64,000 nucleotides of DNA from Wuchereria bancrofti (GCA_005281725.1 SSBO01000012.1:15329075-15393074); one strand, 5' to 3'. Numbered from the stretch's first letter, positions 25,101 through 42,900 are shown. Numbers and translations are program-made. The notes: generated by a model not told the origin, from the sequence alone.

Positions 25101-28100
25101 CATAATAAAGTCAAAATCATTTGCCGTCGAAAAAATTGTGAATTTTGCCACAACGTTTCATTAATACATAAAACAAACAATTTCTTTAAAGAACCAAATC
25201 TGAAACTGCACTTACCTTTATGAAACATAATGAGCAACAAAAGAAAGACAAGCAAAGGAAATAACCACTTCCAGAATGCCGCAGAGTACTTCACCGAACC
25301 ACGAGTTGGAAAAAGCTGGCTAAAAAGACATCGTCAAAATTAAGAAACTGATAAAATTCGACAAAAAAATTTCTGAGTGACCGAAAAAAAAAATGAGAAA
25401 AATTGAATAACGGGAAACAGGCACTAAATACATGCTTATACCTTTTGTGAACCATTTTTTGTCGACTTTTGGCAGCTGCAGATTCGAGATTAGTGGTTAA
25501 TCTTTTCCTTTTAACCGGTCTTACTTCTTCGTAACCAACGAGCAGTGCGGTTCTTGGTCCAAACCTATACAAAAATCAACATTTGACCAAACAGTTTAAA
25601 TGAAATTCCAATTCGCCTTTTTCATAGTCTTCTTTTATATAATAACAGAAGATAACAGAAAATGAAGAATTTATAAAAACTGAAAAATACGAAGATCAGA
25701 AAAAAGTGTCGACTTTCAGCATGTTATATCTTGTGATAACACTTTCAAGTACTAATAAGCAAAAGTTACAAAAATAGTTCAAGATCATTTGAAATCTCTA
25801 CCGACAATACCATTACGTATGAATAAAATAATTTAAGGAATAGGGATTGGAGAGACTGGACTAAAACTCCACTTCTAAAATAGTGGACATTCATTCCATC
25901 GTCTGAATATGGTTGTGTAACTTTATCCTGCTCTCTAAATGTGAGATGACATGCATATTGAGAAAACAATATAATAGTTACACATTAGCCAATGCATAAG
26001 CTACGCGCTCTCGAACATTCTCGGCGATATAGAATGGCAATGACTGTATAGAAACCAGGAAAAAAATGAAACCAGTGCCACATGAATAAAAAAGATCGAT
26101 CAAAAAACGAAAGATTTGAAAGGGTAAATAATGTTCAAGCTGCGCTGATGAAATCCCGGCAGTTTGCTGCTGCAAGGATCTAAAATCAAAGAAAAATTCT
26201 ACCTTAATTTTACATATTTGCCAATTTTGCAACAGAAGCATAAGTTCTTCATGAAAGGGATATATAAATTTACATAACGTGAACTTATTGAAGTATAAAA
26301 AACAATTTAAAACTCATGTCCTCAAATCAAATGAAGTGCATAAAAGACAACTTACTGCTGCGATCGAATTGAACAGAGAGATTGACCAAAAATGCAGGAG
26401 AACGCCATTAATGGTAGGGAGGCTAATTTTGTTATTGGAAGGAAAACGGTGAAAAAACATGATGTGGCAATTTCAGACAAGAAGCTAGCAAAACGATTAG
26501 TGCATGGTAATATTTCCCCGTGTGGCAGATTCTTGTTTACGATACGACTGCGAAGATTATAGGTTGAGTGACTGAAATAGTCAATGAAACAATGAGAACT
26601 GGGAAATATTGAAGAAACAAGTTCTCATGGTGTAGCAAAAGATAGAATTAATAATATCATGTATTCCGATAAAAATTCTACTAATAATAGAAATGAATGC
26701 AATCACAATAGGTACATCTGATGCTGGTTCAGAATAAAAATTCCGACTCAGCTATTCTAGATCAAAGTTCTAACGTTTACTTATCCAGTCACACCGTCGA
26801 AATAAAAAAATGGCCAAAGAAAAAATTTTTTTTATCAAAACAAATACCAGAAATTACAGTCTTGCTGACATGCACCCTTCAGATTCAAGAAGACTGATAC
26901 ATCGAGTTAGCAAAAATGTTGCAGTTTGTAAATAAACAAACCCGGAACCAAAATAACTTTCAATCCAAGCAGTTTTCCCAATGGTAAATTCGAAAATTTT
27001 TATTGGCGACAGTACTGCCATAAACGTAAGGTAAAATAATTTGAAGAGAAGTGATTCCATTAATCCTTTGGACAATTTCACAGTACGAACTGATTGCTTG
27101 TTAATTTCTGTTCCACGATCTTCCGAGTATTCGTAACTGCTAGTTTTTACACGCCGTTGCACATTACGAGTTAAATCATGTCTAAAACGTCTTTCAAAAT
27201 GATTTGGTAATCACAAATTAAAGTTATAGAACAACAACCACCGTAGAGGAATTGATGGATTTAAATTTAACTTTTTTAAAAGCAGATAAGTCAGAACCGT
27301 CAGAGTGAACCATTGTAATATGAAAAACAAGATGTGATTTAATTTCAATATTCACAAAAATCTCTATGTTTTCAAGAGAATCAAAAAAAGTTGGAAAAAA
27401 AAATTTCCAATAAAAACGATAAACAAGGGTAACATACACCGGGTTGAACGAAAAACGCGCATGCCATTCATGTTCATCATAATCATCACTATGATTGGAA
27501 CTGCTGCGTTTTTGTCTGATTCCACCTCTTTTTTTTTTTAAAAAAAAGAGATTAAAAGTTAAAAAACAACAAAGAAATTATTTGTAAAATCGCTGGTAGG
27601 CTAAGACATTACATAATGCAAGAATGTATAGTTCTAGATTAAATTTGTGCTTGATGTGGAGTTATATTTCAGAAATACAGCAGCATTGCATGAAGACTCA
27701 AAAAACTTGATCTTTCATCAAATTATTTTATACTTTTATGACGTCTTATTTCAAGTATAACTGATAAGTTTTTGATTAAAAAATTCTATCCATATGAATC
27801 CTCAGTTTAAACGAGATGATTCATATGACAGCCATGAGCAAAAACTAAATATATAAATTCAGCAAAAATTTTATTTGCAAGCTCTGAGCCAAAAAAGAAT
27901 CACACCAAAAAGAAACAAATGATAAACTTACTGGACGTCACCTTTGGAAAAGTAGCCAAGTGTTATCATATTAGTAAATGATTGTCCTAACTTATTAGCC
28001 AAAGAATTGGATGAAGTCAATTGACTACGCCATATTGTTTCTTGGAATGGCGCTCGAAATGGTTGAAATTCATTTTCTTGCTGGAAAATTGGAAGTCATT

Positions 28101-30100
28101 TACACAAAAACTGCATAATTTGCTGGTTTAAATTAAAATCAAAACAAGGAAGTTTACAATAAGATAGCTGCTCCTTGCAAAAAACAAACTTAAGTACAAT
28201 TACCAATGAGCATGTTTAAATAATTTATTGAAACTTTAAATAATTACTGAAACCTTATTCAATGAATTTTGAATAAAATCACTAGCGAATAATTCACTGT
28301 AAATTAGAAAAAATAACAAAATTTTTGTTATTAGGCTTGGTACTCTATATTTTGCAGTGGATATGAGCGACGAGAATTTTCTATCTTGTCTTAAATTTGT
28401 CATATTCAATAAAGAAAAAAAAAAAAATCAAGTGAAACCAACCTTCTTTACTTCCTTCAATTCCTCTGAGCTATGTCTGTGTTTTTCAAGATCTTAAACA
28501 TATTTGAAATTTCACAGTAGGAAATACAGCAAAAGCAGAAAATCATGTGCAAAATTTCGGAACAAAAACAAAATGGAATAATGCCTAAAAGTTTCTATGG
28601 AACAATGACTTAAAGGAGTCAATTCCAATTTTTAATCCCACCACACAGGAAGTAAAACAAATGTTAAATGTGCGACATCTTTAAAATTTACTAAGCAAAT
28701 ATAAAAGTCGAAAAGAGCCAGTTCCTTTTAAAAGTTATTTTCACCACAAAAAACTTACAAGATGTTGATCCTAACTGCACTCCCTGTTTAACTGTGCAAT
28801 GTTCCGGATTTGGAAATATTCCATTAATGACATACCAAAAACCTGAAATATTCAAAATTTGTCAAATTTAAATGTATAAAGAATTAACACAGAAAATAGA
28901 CATGTAAAAACGAACCTGCTCACTGCTTCAAAGAGGAAAATTTCACATTTCCAGCCCGGATGAAACAAGCAATGCAAAGCGCCCTTTTTCTAAGTTCTTG
29001 ATCTTTGGGAATACGGGGCAAAGAGATGCGAGGAAAATTATGTTACAGTAGAAAAAAGATAAGGAAATTACTTACAGCGAATGATGAAACGAAAAACACT
29101 AATAATAATATTAAAAATATTTGCCAGAGGCCTTGGCATTAGTCCACTCACAAAATTACAGGCACAAAAGTATATGTAGTAAAGTAAACCAGCTGAAAAT
29201 AACATTGATGAGTTGCAGGAGAAAAGACTAATTTTTAAATTAAAGCTCACAAAGTTTTCATCTGCTTTTTTCAGTGATCAGAAGGAAAATAAAAACAGGA
29301 AATACTTGTAACTCTTACGTCCCACCCGAAATTTTATTTCACTAATGAACTTGATTATAGAGTAACAGTTGTGAAATATGAACTACATAATGACTCACTT
29401 TTTCGTGCCTTTTCATATGCCCATTTGCGTCTGTAATAATTCAAAGGCAATCTCGACATGCGAGGAGTTTCATAATCATCTGAACCGTTTAGCCGGTAAC
29501 TTCTGCTTAAAAAAGAAAAAAACATAAATCCGTGTTAGTCTGCAGAAATAATTTCTGTGGCTGAAAAAAAAAATTTTACTCTCAGACCAGTATTTTAACA
29601 GTTAGTTTATACCGCTGAAAATGAAGATAGCTCTCTGTTTGATCACAAATATCAAATAACAAAATTAAATTTAAATCAGTCATGAATAATAAGACATGCT
29701 TAAACGTCTTACACAATTAAAGATAAAACTGTTGAAGGAAGGAGAAAACAACTTACGATGTTACGTAGGTATAGTCTGTACGATAGGTGCTAAAAAAACA
29801 TTATTAGGAATGGCAGACTTTGGATAATATTAAAATGAAAGATAAACAAACTGTTCTTTCAAGCATCAGCAAAAAGCCATAAAAAGTCTATCGCAGTTAG
29901 CAATCTTATGGTTATTCATTAACTAATGGAATGACTTGTTGTGAAGGAAAAATTACAGAATTATAAAATCTCCTGTCGAAGTACTTTTTTTGAAAAAAAA
30001 AATGACTTACTCGTCTAAATCAAGCAATCGATCAAGATCAGACTGTGTCAAATTTGAATTACCAATAGTTGGCTCCCTAAAATAATGAAATGCAGGAGCC
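19148..30100. repeat. segmental duplication, copy 1 (intact SUN locus)
   Basis: This segment aligns collinearly with 50669 to the window end, introns and 3' flank included. Exons differ by a few percent; introns differ more and carry many small indels. The low-coordinate edge coincides with the N at 50668, so the true extent of the duplication is unknown. Confidence 0.85.
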
Positions 30101-30607
30101 CACAAAATGACACCAACAAAATCCGGTAACTCATGTTATCACATGAAAATGGTTGGAAGATAAGGAAAGCGCTTTGAATCTGTGATAGGTTGGATTTTGT
30201 TATATACAGGTTGAATTTTCTTATATACTAATAATTCCCTTAAATCGTAGTGAAAAACGGTGAGAAAATCTATGCATGTGCAAATTCTCTATATCCTTTC
30301 CTTTCTGTTCTAGTCTCCTATGTCACTTTTATAATATTTATTCAGGAAAATTTTAATCAGTCTACAGATTCACTTTCAACCCTGTTACGAAATAGGATGT
30401 CGGTAGGCAACTAGAAATACAAAGAAAGCGCCAAAAACACTAAAAGCCACTCTAAGTTGTTTTCGAGCAAAACCAAGACTTAGTTCAGCTATGTTGATGG
30501 TTATGGAAGAAATTGGAAATAAGATCCAATGATTCTTCGTTATCTAGTGATCTTCATTACCTCTAATATGTATGCTGTTATCATCCTTACCTTGCAAAAA
30601 TTCCCAT
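19615..30607 (-). CDS. SUN-domain inner nuclear membrane protein (UNC-84/SUN1 type)
   Basis: A many-exon gene. The first coding exon is only 17 bases (30591-30607), followed by 30011-30076, 29757-29789 and 29399-29502, all in frame. They encode a polar N-terminus (nucleoplasmic in the family). Several hydrophobic stretches follow near 29.1, 27.0, 26.1, 25.2, 24.6 and 23.5 kb; the one at about 25.21-25.27 kb (WLFPLLVFLLLLIMF) is the clearest membrane segment. Coiled-coil exons lie at about 21.1-23.3 kb. The C-terminal SUN domain is in exons 20756-20888, 20461-20576, 20190-20357, 19939-20034, 19774-19827 and 19615-19722, with the motifs VDYALESSG, FGIPLWYSSYSP and GECWAF. SUN proteins bind KASH proteins in the perinuclear space to couple nucleus and cytoskeleton. 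A T-tract and CAG at about 30658 suggest trans-splicing before the ATG. Some middle exon boundaries (22.8-23.1 and 28.7-29.0 kb) are unresolved. Confidence 0.88.
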
Positions 30608-30659
30608 TTTTCCGTTATCAATATATACACCGTTCGTTTATTGAATAATTGATTAACTG

Positions 30660-31894
30660 AGCTGAAAAAAAAAAAAAATGAGCTAATTACATTTAGTAAC
30701 GAAGAATGCTCACATGGAATTAATAACGTCACAGCATAGTGATTTCGACAATCATCTAAAGTACAAGCAACACTAACGAAAAATACGAACATACTCATAT
30801 ACGTTTGTATACCGTTATGTAACAACATAAGTATGCACACAAAATGCTCAACTGGCAATTCTTACATTCTTACGTCTTGAAAAGTGAGTTTTCTTAAAGT
30901 GTTTAAATATCCTCACTCCTTTCCTAAAAAGAACGATTCAAAAGTGACACGGATGGCTCTATGAGCTCTGTTCGCCAAATTATTACTGTGCTGAAAGAAT
31001 ACAAAGCCAATTCCGCCTGAACTTGACATAAGAATCATAATCAGAAAAATAATGCATAAAAGACATTACTTGACAGATTTTAGCGAAAGAAACAAAAGTA
31101 TTTTTGGAATAGTCGATTTTCTTCACACAAATTCTGATAATGAAACATGCAAATTTAAGAATTTCTTCCTTATGGTGATGATATCCAATCAAAAGAGAAC
31201 AATTACGGAATAATCAAATGTACCTGATGAACCGCAGATGTACATGTCAGTGCTATTTCTCAAAAATTCAAAACACATAAAACAAAGTGAAAGTTTCATA
31301 ACGTCCCTTAAAAAAAGTTGTAAAACTATTCGAGAAGAATGCTAAATGTAAAGAGAAATTCATTAGTCGAAAGAATGAATAAGTCTTCTACTACGATATC
31401 TACTACGACATGTATTTGAAAACAATTAGCATTAATAGGCGCACACGTGACATTTCTTTACCAGAAATATTTTAAAAGATTGTGAAATAAAGCACGGCTT
31501 CGACAAGCTAAGCTTTAAGCTGGAAGCAGTGTCGTAAGGACGCAGAATGTTTACGCACTGGAAACTGGATAACGCGGAGATGAAACATGAGGTGCGTCTC
31601 TGGTGTCGTCAGTAGTACGTGGGATGATGCAATACAATAGGAGAAACACACAACTGACCTCAGAATGAAGGCCTTCCCACTTTTCGAGATAAAGCAATCC
31701 AACCAGTAGATAGGGTGAATGACACATCATATCATCAACTGATTGGATTGATTTCCGATGACATTAGCATTCAGACCAGTAACAGGTACACAACAACTGC
31801 GCCGCAGCTGCGCGAATAACAACCAGTGAGTGAATGCTTAAGGATTGTTTGGATGACATCGTCCGCAGGCTAGGATTCTTTATTTTATTTTTCT

Positions 31895-31930
<36 letters not shown>

Positions 31931-33915
31931 TCTCCCCTCTGCATCCCATGAAAGCAAAGGTCAACTCTGCTATCTCTTCTCTACCACTCATTTCGTCATC
32001 CATTTAATTGTTTGAATAATTTAATACTGCATAATGCATGAAGTAAAGAACTAAATGAACGGTAATGTAAGCAGTCTGTGCCAACCCAAATGGCTTCTTT
32101 TTTTAAATCTTTTCTTATTTGATTCAGTGATATGATATTTCCTGAACGTTTATTAGTGTAGGAGAAATTCTCACATACATATCTTTAACTAATAATCACT
32201 TATACTTATAGCAATTATAGCAGTTGGAAAATTCACACAAGTATTCATCTAATACAACTAGGTGAATATCCCCAACTGATCAGCATTTTTTGATAAAATT
32301 CGTCACTTTCAATGTTTTAAATACTTTCTATAGCAAAGAATTAATTATAGACAATAAGCTTGACTGCACAAACAAAGATATAAAAACTTATGTCGAAAGA
32401 TAGTTCATCGACAAGACTTTTAGCTTTTTCTCGACCTCTCTTTCTGTCGCAAAAGTTTCTTTTTTTTGTTTGCTTGTCAACGAAGTCCTTTTGACTGACA
32501 TGAATGAATAATTAGAATAAAGTTTTTTTATCAGATAATATTTATTTAATACAGTTATCAGATATTTAGAGTGGATCAACATGTTACAGTTTAAGAAATT
32601 TGGTGTTTTAGAAATTTAACTGAGAATTTGATAGAGAAAAAAACAGCACTGAGTGGAATCCATGCTAGCTGAAAGTGTTGCCAAGACGGTCTAAGGTCCC
32701 CCGTACAACAAAGGACACTATGTTATAATCCTATCAAAAACAAAGATGCAATGTGAACAAGATTGTAAGCTCAGTTATCAGACCGCAAATATCAGGAAAT
32801 AAAGTTGGGTAAATAGTTCATTTGGGAAATATTCTGTATGAAACAACCTTTACAGTACATATTTCTACATTATAAATTTAATTATTCCGGAATATTCAAT
32901 ATTATATACTTTCATTATTTCGACATATATTGTAAAAGTATTTCGTTCTTCCTGACACTTTTAAGAAACATCTTTACCAAAGAGAAAATAAAGATTCACT
33001 AACATTGAGTATCCGCTACGGAAGTCAAATCTTCAGAAATAATTGTTAAATCGCAGAACTAAAAGTTCCCTCGAGTGTTAATTAGCGATATTAGATAAAC
33101 GATTTATGCACAGATATGGATGAAACTACTATTTGCATAATACAACTAGGCCTGTTAGGTTTGTTAACTTATAATGTCGAAGTGCAAAAGCAAATTTCAA
33201 AAAAAGGTCATTTGTAACACTGACGTTGAATCGATCAGAAAGAATACATTTGCTGTAGAGGAAATTTTTTTTAAATTTTTTTAAAATTTTATTTTTAAAT
33301 TTTGTGAATGTCAGAGAACCGAGGTTCTTTTGATTTTTGCTTGTACTCATCCACGTTATGATTTCTTTTTCCTTTTTTAACACCACAAAGGATGAGAAGA
33401 GTTAGGACATTCAGTTAATCTCAAATAATCTTCTGATTTAATTGCGTTTTCCAAATTTTTAATTGAATTTAATCTTTAAATGGCAGATATGGTTGATAGA
33501 TTGTCACAATGTAATTACAACTTTGTGGTAACACATTTCATAGAAACATTAATTTGAGTTAGCCAAGAAAAATGTATTTGTAAAGTTTTTTTTTTTAATT
33601 TTTCTGTTCTTTTGCATGCAATCTTCCCTCGTATTGTTACTCTGTGGGAAAATTATTTATTTTCTTTTTGTTTTCGGCGGTGTTCGAGACGGTAATATAG
33701 TTATCTAATTAGCCACGGATATGTAATAGAGATGACACTAACGACAAATTTTATTCTCGCAATTTCAGTGAATCTACAACAGTAAAAGGGATTATGTATC
33801 TATAAATTTTTTATCCATAAATTTTGGAACCGACTTCATAAAAATATCTCAAATCAAAATATGATCTTTGAATTAGAAAGAAACTTCGCTAAGAATGCAT
33901 GAAATAACAAAAAAG
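30660..33915. other. intergenic region upstream of SUN gene and downstream of HPPD
   Basis: Presumed SUN promoter region and HPPD 3' flank. It contains a TC microsatellite at 31898-31928 and a somewhat GC-richer patch at 31500-31850. Open frames here are short or low-complexity, and no gene is supported. Confidence 0.6.
31898..31928. repeat. (TC)n microsatellite
   Basis: Uninterrupted TC dinucleotides for about 31 bases. The opposite strand reads (GA)n and creates a spurious Arg-Glu repeat in an open frame. Confidence 0.95.
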
Positions 33916-36961
<3,046 letters not shown>

Positions 36962-36982
36962 CTTGCTATTTTCTCAATCTCT

Positions 36983-37868
36983 AAAAAATGGTCCGTAATG
37001 ATCACCGCGGAAAATGATTATAAATTCAAGAAAGCTGACTAACCATTCGAGTTTCTGACAAGACTTCCTTACTTTATGATACTCCTCATTGATATGTCAC
37101 TGAAAAGAATCTTTTCGTCTCTTATAAGACTCCTCCCACATGAAAATTGCACATAGTCAAACCTTCCAGTCTTATACCACAAACCCGTAGAAACACATCA
37201 TCTGTCATATGGGAATTTAATAACTTTATGTGAAGACACTCAACGGAAATAACCAAAGAACGATACCTTTGTTTGCTACAGCCATCATTATCATTTCGTA
37301 GTGTAGTTCTAGCACATTTCATTTGCACCGCCTTTACTTCTTTTCCGCCACACAACTTCCTAATTACAATCCTTTGGAGACCATATGGAGATGCTACTAT
37401 TTATCAATATATTTCAAACAAGTTTTCCATCACGGACACGATAGGAACAAGATTTTTATCAGTTGAGAACTTCTCAGCCACATGTATTAACAAAATGAAA
37501 ATTTCATGGGTTTCAAAAGAAACACAAGAAGCAAATGAGGATATTCATTAAATGAAGATGAAAATAACTAGAAAAACAAGACCGATGTAAGTGAAGATAT
37601 AGTAATCTCACGAGTGGAACCCTATAGAGATGAGGAACTAAAACAAATAATTTGTATATATTTGAATGCGACACAATAGGAAGTGACAGAAAGATTAAGC
37701 ATTAGTAAAGTAATAGCATGGTTTTACTCGAAACAAGATCCGACTACCTGATTACTTAATTTGGGACATCTCACAACTGAACAACAACTGTAAAAGCTAA
37801 AAAGAAAACTTGCTAACAATCCTTCATTCGACTGAAAAAGGAAGCATTAAATTGAAGAAATACTGATA
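36983..37868. other. spacer between EMC4 and HPPD genes
   Basis: About 890 bp with no recognised gene. Frames at 37122-37355 (minus) and 37273-37551 (plus) overlap and carry no motif. Confidence 0.55.
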
Positions 37869-39122
37869 TTATGAGACAAATGAATCAGAAATAAGAGAAT
37901 ATTGCATTCGTTGAGGTGGTAGCTGAAAATCGAGCCAATCTGATGCATGATTGGGTAACAATCCCATACTGTGTAACTTGTATAAAGCCATTGCTACCGC
38001 TATCATGTTTCCAAGCACGAAAACCAATTTATGAAGCAAAAGTGATCCCATATTCTCATCCTAAAAATTTGTTTCATATTATTTCAAACAAAATGTAAGA
38101 AGATTTTGAACTTTCGCTCAAAACGACATTTAAAAAAGATCAGCCCCAATGTTTGTTTTTCATCCAAATTGACATTTGATATTCTCAGAATATGTTTAAA
38201 GGATTATGTGCTAATTAGCATACCCATTCTTTCATAGCACGTCGATTCAAATTAGCTGTAAGTAATACTTTGTAGTAAAAAAATCCTCCTATGCCTATAG
38301 CAAATTTTCTCCTCCTCGTACATGTTAGTTGCACACAAAAGCAAGAAAACTATTTATGCTCTCGAAGAAAGATATACGATTTTGCAGTCACAATTTATAA
38401 AAGTTCAAAACAGAATATCAGAAAAAATCTATTTACTGTATAACAAATACCTCTACTTGAAACATGTGCTTAAAAACTATCTTCGCAAGGAACTAAATTA
38501 AAGATATGGGCTAGCACCTATAATGAAAAGGTTTTTGAACACTGTATTTATTGTAATTCGATCAGCAAGTAAAAAATACTATGTGTCAATTAGCTAAGAA
38601 AATTATTGTAAAAAATACTCATGAATCAATAAGCTTAACGAAAATATGTATTTCTGAAAGACAAAATAACCTGCAAAGGTTTAAACGCGGGATTAACGTT
38701 CATTAAAGCTTTAACAGGGCGCCAAGCCATCATTGCGATCATCATAATTGGAAATATACTGATTGTACTGCCAGACATATACATCATGAAAAGATTCATG
38801 GGTAGGCTCTTGATGGGTTGCAATGCCATATCCCATGCACGCTTCTTCATCAAATGATGCGTTTGCTCACTATCCCCAGTTTGTTCTATCTAAAAACCTC
38901 AATTCGAAATCATTCTTTCACTCTAGCATAAAATTCGTTCCATCCTTTGTTAAGAGAAGTAAAAAAAAAAGACAAAAAGGTAAAAAAAAGAAGATCAACA
39001 ACCTGTTGCACAGCAATCCCAGCTTGTGAATAACCAGGCGGATTTAAGGATGAATCCAAGGCACGACTTACAGTACGTGTCCCGACACTTGCTAAATCCA
39101 GTTTCCACTTCACCAAAGACAT
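37869..39122 (-). CDS. ER membrane protein complex subunit 4 (EMC4/TMEM85)
   Basis: Three exons (39003-39122, 38671-38889, 37869-38060) join in phase to 176 residues, close to the 183 of human EMC4. Family signatures are clear: a polar N-terminus, PMNLFMMYMSGSTISIFP leading into the first hydrophobic hairpin, MAWRPVKALM, then a second membrane segment and GLLPNHASDWLDF near the C-terminus. EMC4 is part of the ER membrane insertase for tail-anchored and multipass proteins. The start at 39122 directly follows an AAAATCAG acceptor-like sequence. An in-frame ATG five codons upstream is possible but would lie across that site. The PEX1 gene ends 842 bp upstream on the same strand. Confidence 0.94.
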
Positions 39123-39129
39123 CTGATTT

Positions 39130-39964
39130 TTCACCAATCACTTCAATCAAGCAAACTGAACTAATCATAAATTTTTTTACTAACAACGTTGTTCACTGCG
39201 ATGAACAGTAAATAACTGATGTATCGAAAAAAAGCATGTAAATCTCACATGACTATTGAATTATGAGACTCAACTGACAGTAGTCTACATCTTTATATGG
39301 GCATGGTACAAATAGAAGCATATACGAAATTTAATTAATAAGTAAATAAACCCTCAAAACGTTTGTGACTATAAAAATTCATAATGAGGACACTATAATT
39401 AGTTTTCATAGAGCAGAAAACCAGTGCGTAATGCAAGATTCTAGCAATATTCTGGTTGTGACTTCCTGTTTCAGCATCTAATATTTTGCTTATCCTGACA
39501 TAAAAGAAAATTTAGCAAGAGTCCACAACATAATGATGTGATAATAACGCAAAAATCTACTGGAATACGAAATGAAGTTTTCATCAGCAAACTATATCGA
39601 CTGTTTGAAGTGTCAAGCTTCGTGATTTAACAGTTGATTTAACAGTAAATACACATTGCTTGATGACAGTACAAAATTAGAAAAGCACACCACAGAAATG
39701 ACTAAAATATTTTTCTAAAAGTGAAGTGAAAAAAAATTTTTAAGTGAAACGTGGAAAGAAACAATGATATAGCAATAAAGATGTATTGTAAACATGCTGA
39801 ACGTCAAGAAATATTTGCGAAATTTTGCCAGTAAATATATATAATACCCAATAATATAAGGCACGAAAAAAAATATCTCGACGAAAATTCACGAATAATT
39901 GAAATAAATCTACCCTTCACCAATATAGGAGTGATTTTATTTCACATTTAATATAAAACAGGAG
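39130..39964. other. spacer between PEX1 3' end and EMC4 start
   Basis: About 835 bp of AT-rich sequence with no recognised gene. It presumably holds the PEX1 3' UTR and the EMC4 upstream region. Confidence 0.55.
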
Positions 39965-42900
39965 TTAAGCTAAAGTAGTAAACAACCCTGGCGATATGTA
40001 AGGTCTCCTGTCTGATCCGGAAGAGTTTCTGTTCTTGTTAGGTTGCGATTCCTTTACTGCAAACAACAGATCTTCTTGATTCATTACATATTTTGTACTT
40101 TCGAAATCAACATCTAAAAACAAATTTCAAATTATTTTGCACAATTAACTCATTAAGGGACATCGTTTAAGAAATATAAAGGCGGATATACAAGTTACTT
40201 TGTTTTTTATATCTAGTTTAAATACGCGATTTATATTTATTTAGTTAAATACACGATTTATGATTTTCTATATTTAAAAATTTGCAGCAAACCACAAATT
40301 ATTATGAAATCTTTTCTTTGTATAATGCGATTAGGCGATTCAAAAGATTCTACGAATTTGCATACCTTTGTCGCCAAGTGCTCCTCTTATACGCTTGTGA
40401 GCGATCAACTGAGCATTTGTTACCAAACCTTTTAAGTCAGCACCCGTCCAACCATGTGTTGCTCTTGCTATCACTTCAAAATCAGCATTTTTCAAGCTCA
40501 TGCCTCGGCAAAATATCTCCAAAATCGACATTCGCTCCTCCTAAATATAAGTGGTTAATCCTTTTAAAATATTAGGTAATACAACCTCAATTTTAAGTCA
40601 CTTTTTTGCTAAATTCTTGTCTTCTACAAATTACTTAGCAATTTAGCTATTAAAGCTCTGATTTATACGAGTTGCTTTATTGTCATTCTTCTGAAGTCCT
40701 CTATCCGTCGAAATCAGCAAACAACAGTATACTTAAATATAGAATGCTCAGCTCTCAAACAGAAAGCTGATACCGTTAATGTGAAGTGGGACAGCACAAA
40801 ACCTAAGTTGTGATTTTTTTGAACTGATTCAACCTTGTGTCATAATTTAAAGACTGGAAAATTTTTGAGCAACTTGATATCTTTTTAACTTTTTAAATTC
40901 ATAAATTTACCGCCCTCAAGAAAAAGAACATTCTTCAAACAAAATTTGGCAGGTATAAGATTAAAACTTTAACGCTATCTCAATCTTTCAGATTTCTACC
41001 ATATATAAAAGAAAGTAATTTCCTGAATATTCGAACTGCAAAATAATGTAAGTCAAACACGAACTCAACTGAACCTTTGCATCGGTTTGCTGATGAATTA
41101 AAATAATGAATTAAATTAAAATAGATGAATTAAAATAAAACGACAAACCATATTGGGCAATTCACATTTAACAATATAATCGAAACGCCCCGGTCGTAAT
41201 AAGGAACTATCAATCAAATCAATTCGGTTTGTAGCCCCAATAATATAAACATCTGTAAAAGACATTGAAACAGCAATGCTTTCACATATAATTATTAAAC
41301 ACGTGGGTAACACATGGATAGCTACGTATCTGATAAAATTCATAACTTAAATATAAAAGCAAATACCAAACGGCAGATAAATCTCGGAACTATTAAAAAA
41401 TACCATCTAGCCCTTCAACTCCATCCAGTTCTGTCAACAATTGATTCACCACACGGTCCGTTACTCCTGTATCACTCTCACCACGCTTTGGACCTAATGA
41501 GTCAAATTCATCGAAAAATATCAAACAAGGGCTTCCAACACGAGCACTAAAACCGCGACATGAATGAAAGTAAATCGAAAAAACACTTTTACAATGTACC
41601 TTAGATAAACTTAGAGGTATTCCGTATGCAATATATCCATGCAAATTGTAAAAAAGTGAGACAAGATTCTGCTCAATGCTTAATTATGCGAGTATTTTTT
41701 AAGTTCAAAAATTGTTTTACAAAATGCAAGTTTCAGAAAAATATTATAGAGTAGTTTCTCAAGCTTTTAAAGTTCGGTTTGCTATATTAGGATAATAATT
41801 TAAACAGTGAACCTACCATCCAAAAATTTTCCGGACATTTTCTTCGCTTTCACCAATAAACTTTGATAATAATTCCGGTCCCTAAAGATATTTTCTTTTT
41901 TCAATTTGAAATTCGGGAATGTGGAAATTTTTTAAATTCATAAATTTACTGCCCTTCGGAGAAAATACTTCATTCTCCAAACAAAGCTTGGCAAATTAAA
42001 TTAAAGAAGAAATATTTTAGCCATAAGATTGAAACTTTAACGCTATCTGAATCTTTTTCCCGATTTCATATTTAAGTTTCATGTTTTCAACTTAACTGAA
42101 TAGTAGGAATAGCTACTTTGATGGATATGACATTGAAGTCCCATTGTGCTGCTAAAGTTCTACAAATAAGAGTTTTTCCACATCCGCTTGGCCCATGCAA
42201 CAAAACTCCGCGACCAAGACGAACAGAAATATTCCGATACAGCAGTGGATACTTAAGAAAAGCAAAATTTAATGGAACACATGCAGCGTTATTAGTTCAT
42301 TGATATATTATACAATAATCTCATCAATTATAAATCCAATTACATATATTATTTTCAAAAAGATAATAAGTCAATGAAACTTGAACATTGTTCAGTTCTA
42401 CTACTCGCTAAAATGACTTATGTTTTCAAACTTAGGACAAGAATCAGACCAAAACAAAACCAAGGAATGCTTACTTTTGTTGGCCAAATAAAAACTTCTG
42501 TGATAATTTTTTTCACGTTCTTTAACCCTCCAACATCCTCCCATTTCAATTTAACTATATTTTTTGGTTTCAGTTGTTCGAAGGGCACTGCAATCGGTTG
42601 GAATTCCCTAAGTGCTTGTTCCACATTATCCTCAATTTTTTCATGACCTGTGACAAAAGTAGTGAGGAATTAATAGATCTTCGTAGCAAATTTTAGAAAT
42701 TACAGAAATTTTTAAGACCGATGCAAGGAATTAAAATTTATAGGAATCCAAATTTCTCAATGTTTTAGTTTCGGCTAATTAGATGAGAGATGTGGGAATA
42801 AAAAAATGAAATGACGAAATATTAAAAATTGAATGATAATACAAAGTAAAGTCTGCTCATGCAGGTGAAAAACTATACCTTTTACTTCTAATTCTAAGAT

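Noticed and set aside
31764..32003. 79-codon minus-strand frame with an Arg-Glu repeat
   Set aside because: The repeat is just the translation of a (GA)n microsatellite. The flanking residues match nothing and the SUN gene already has a better start.
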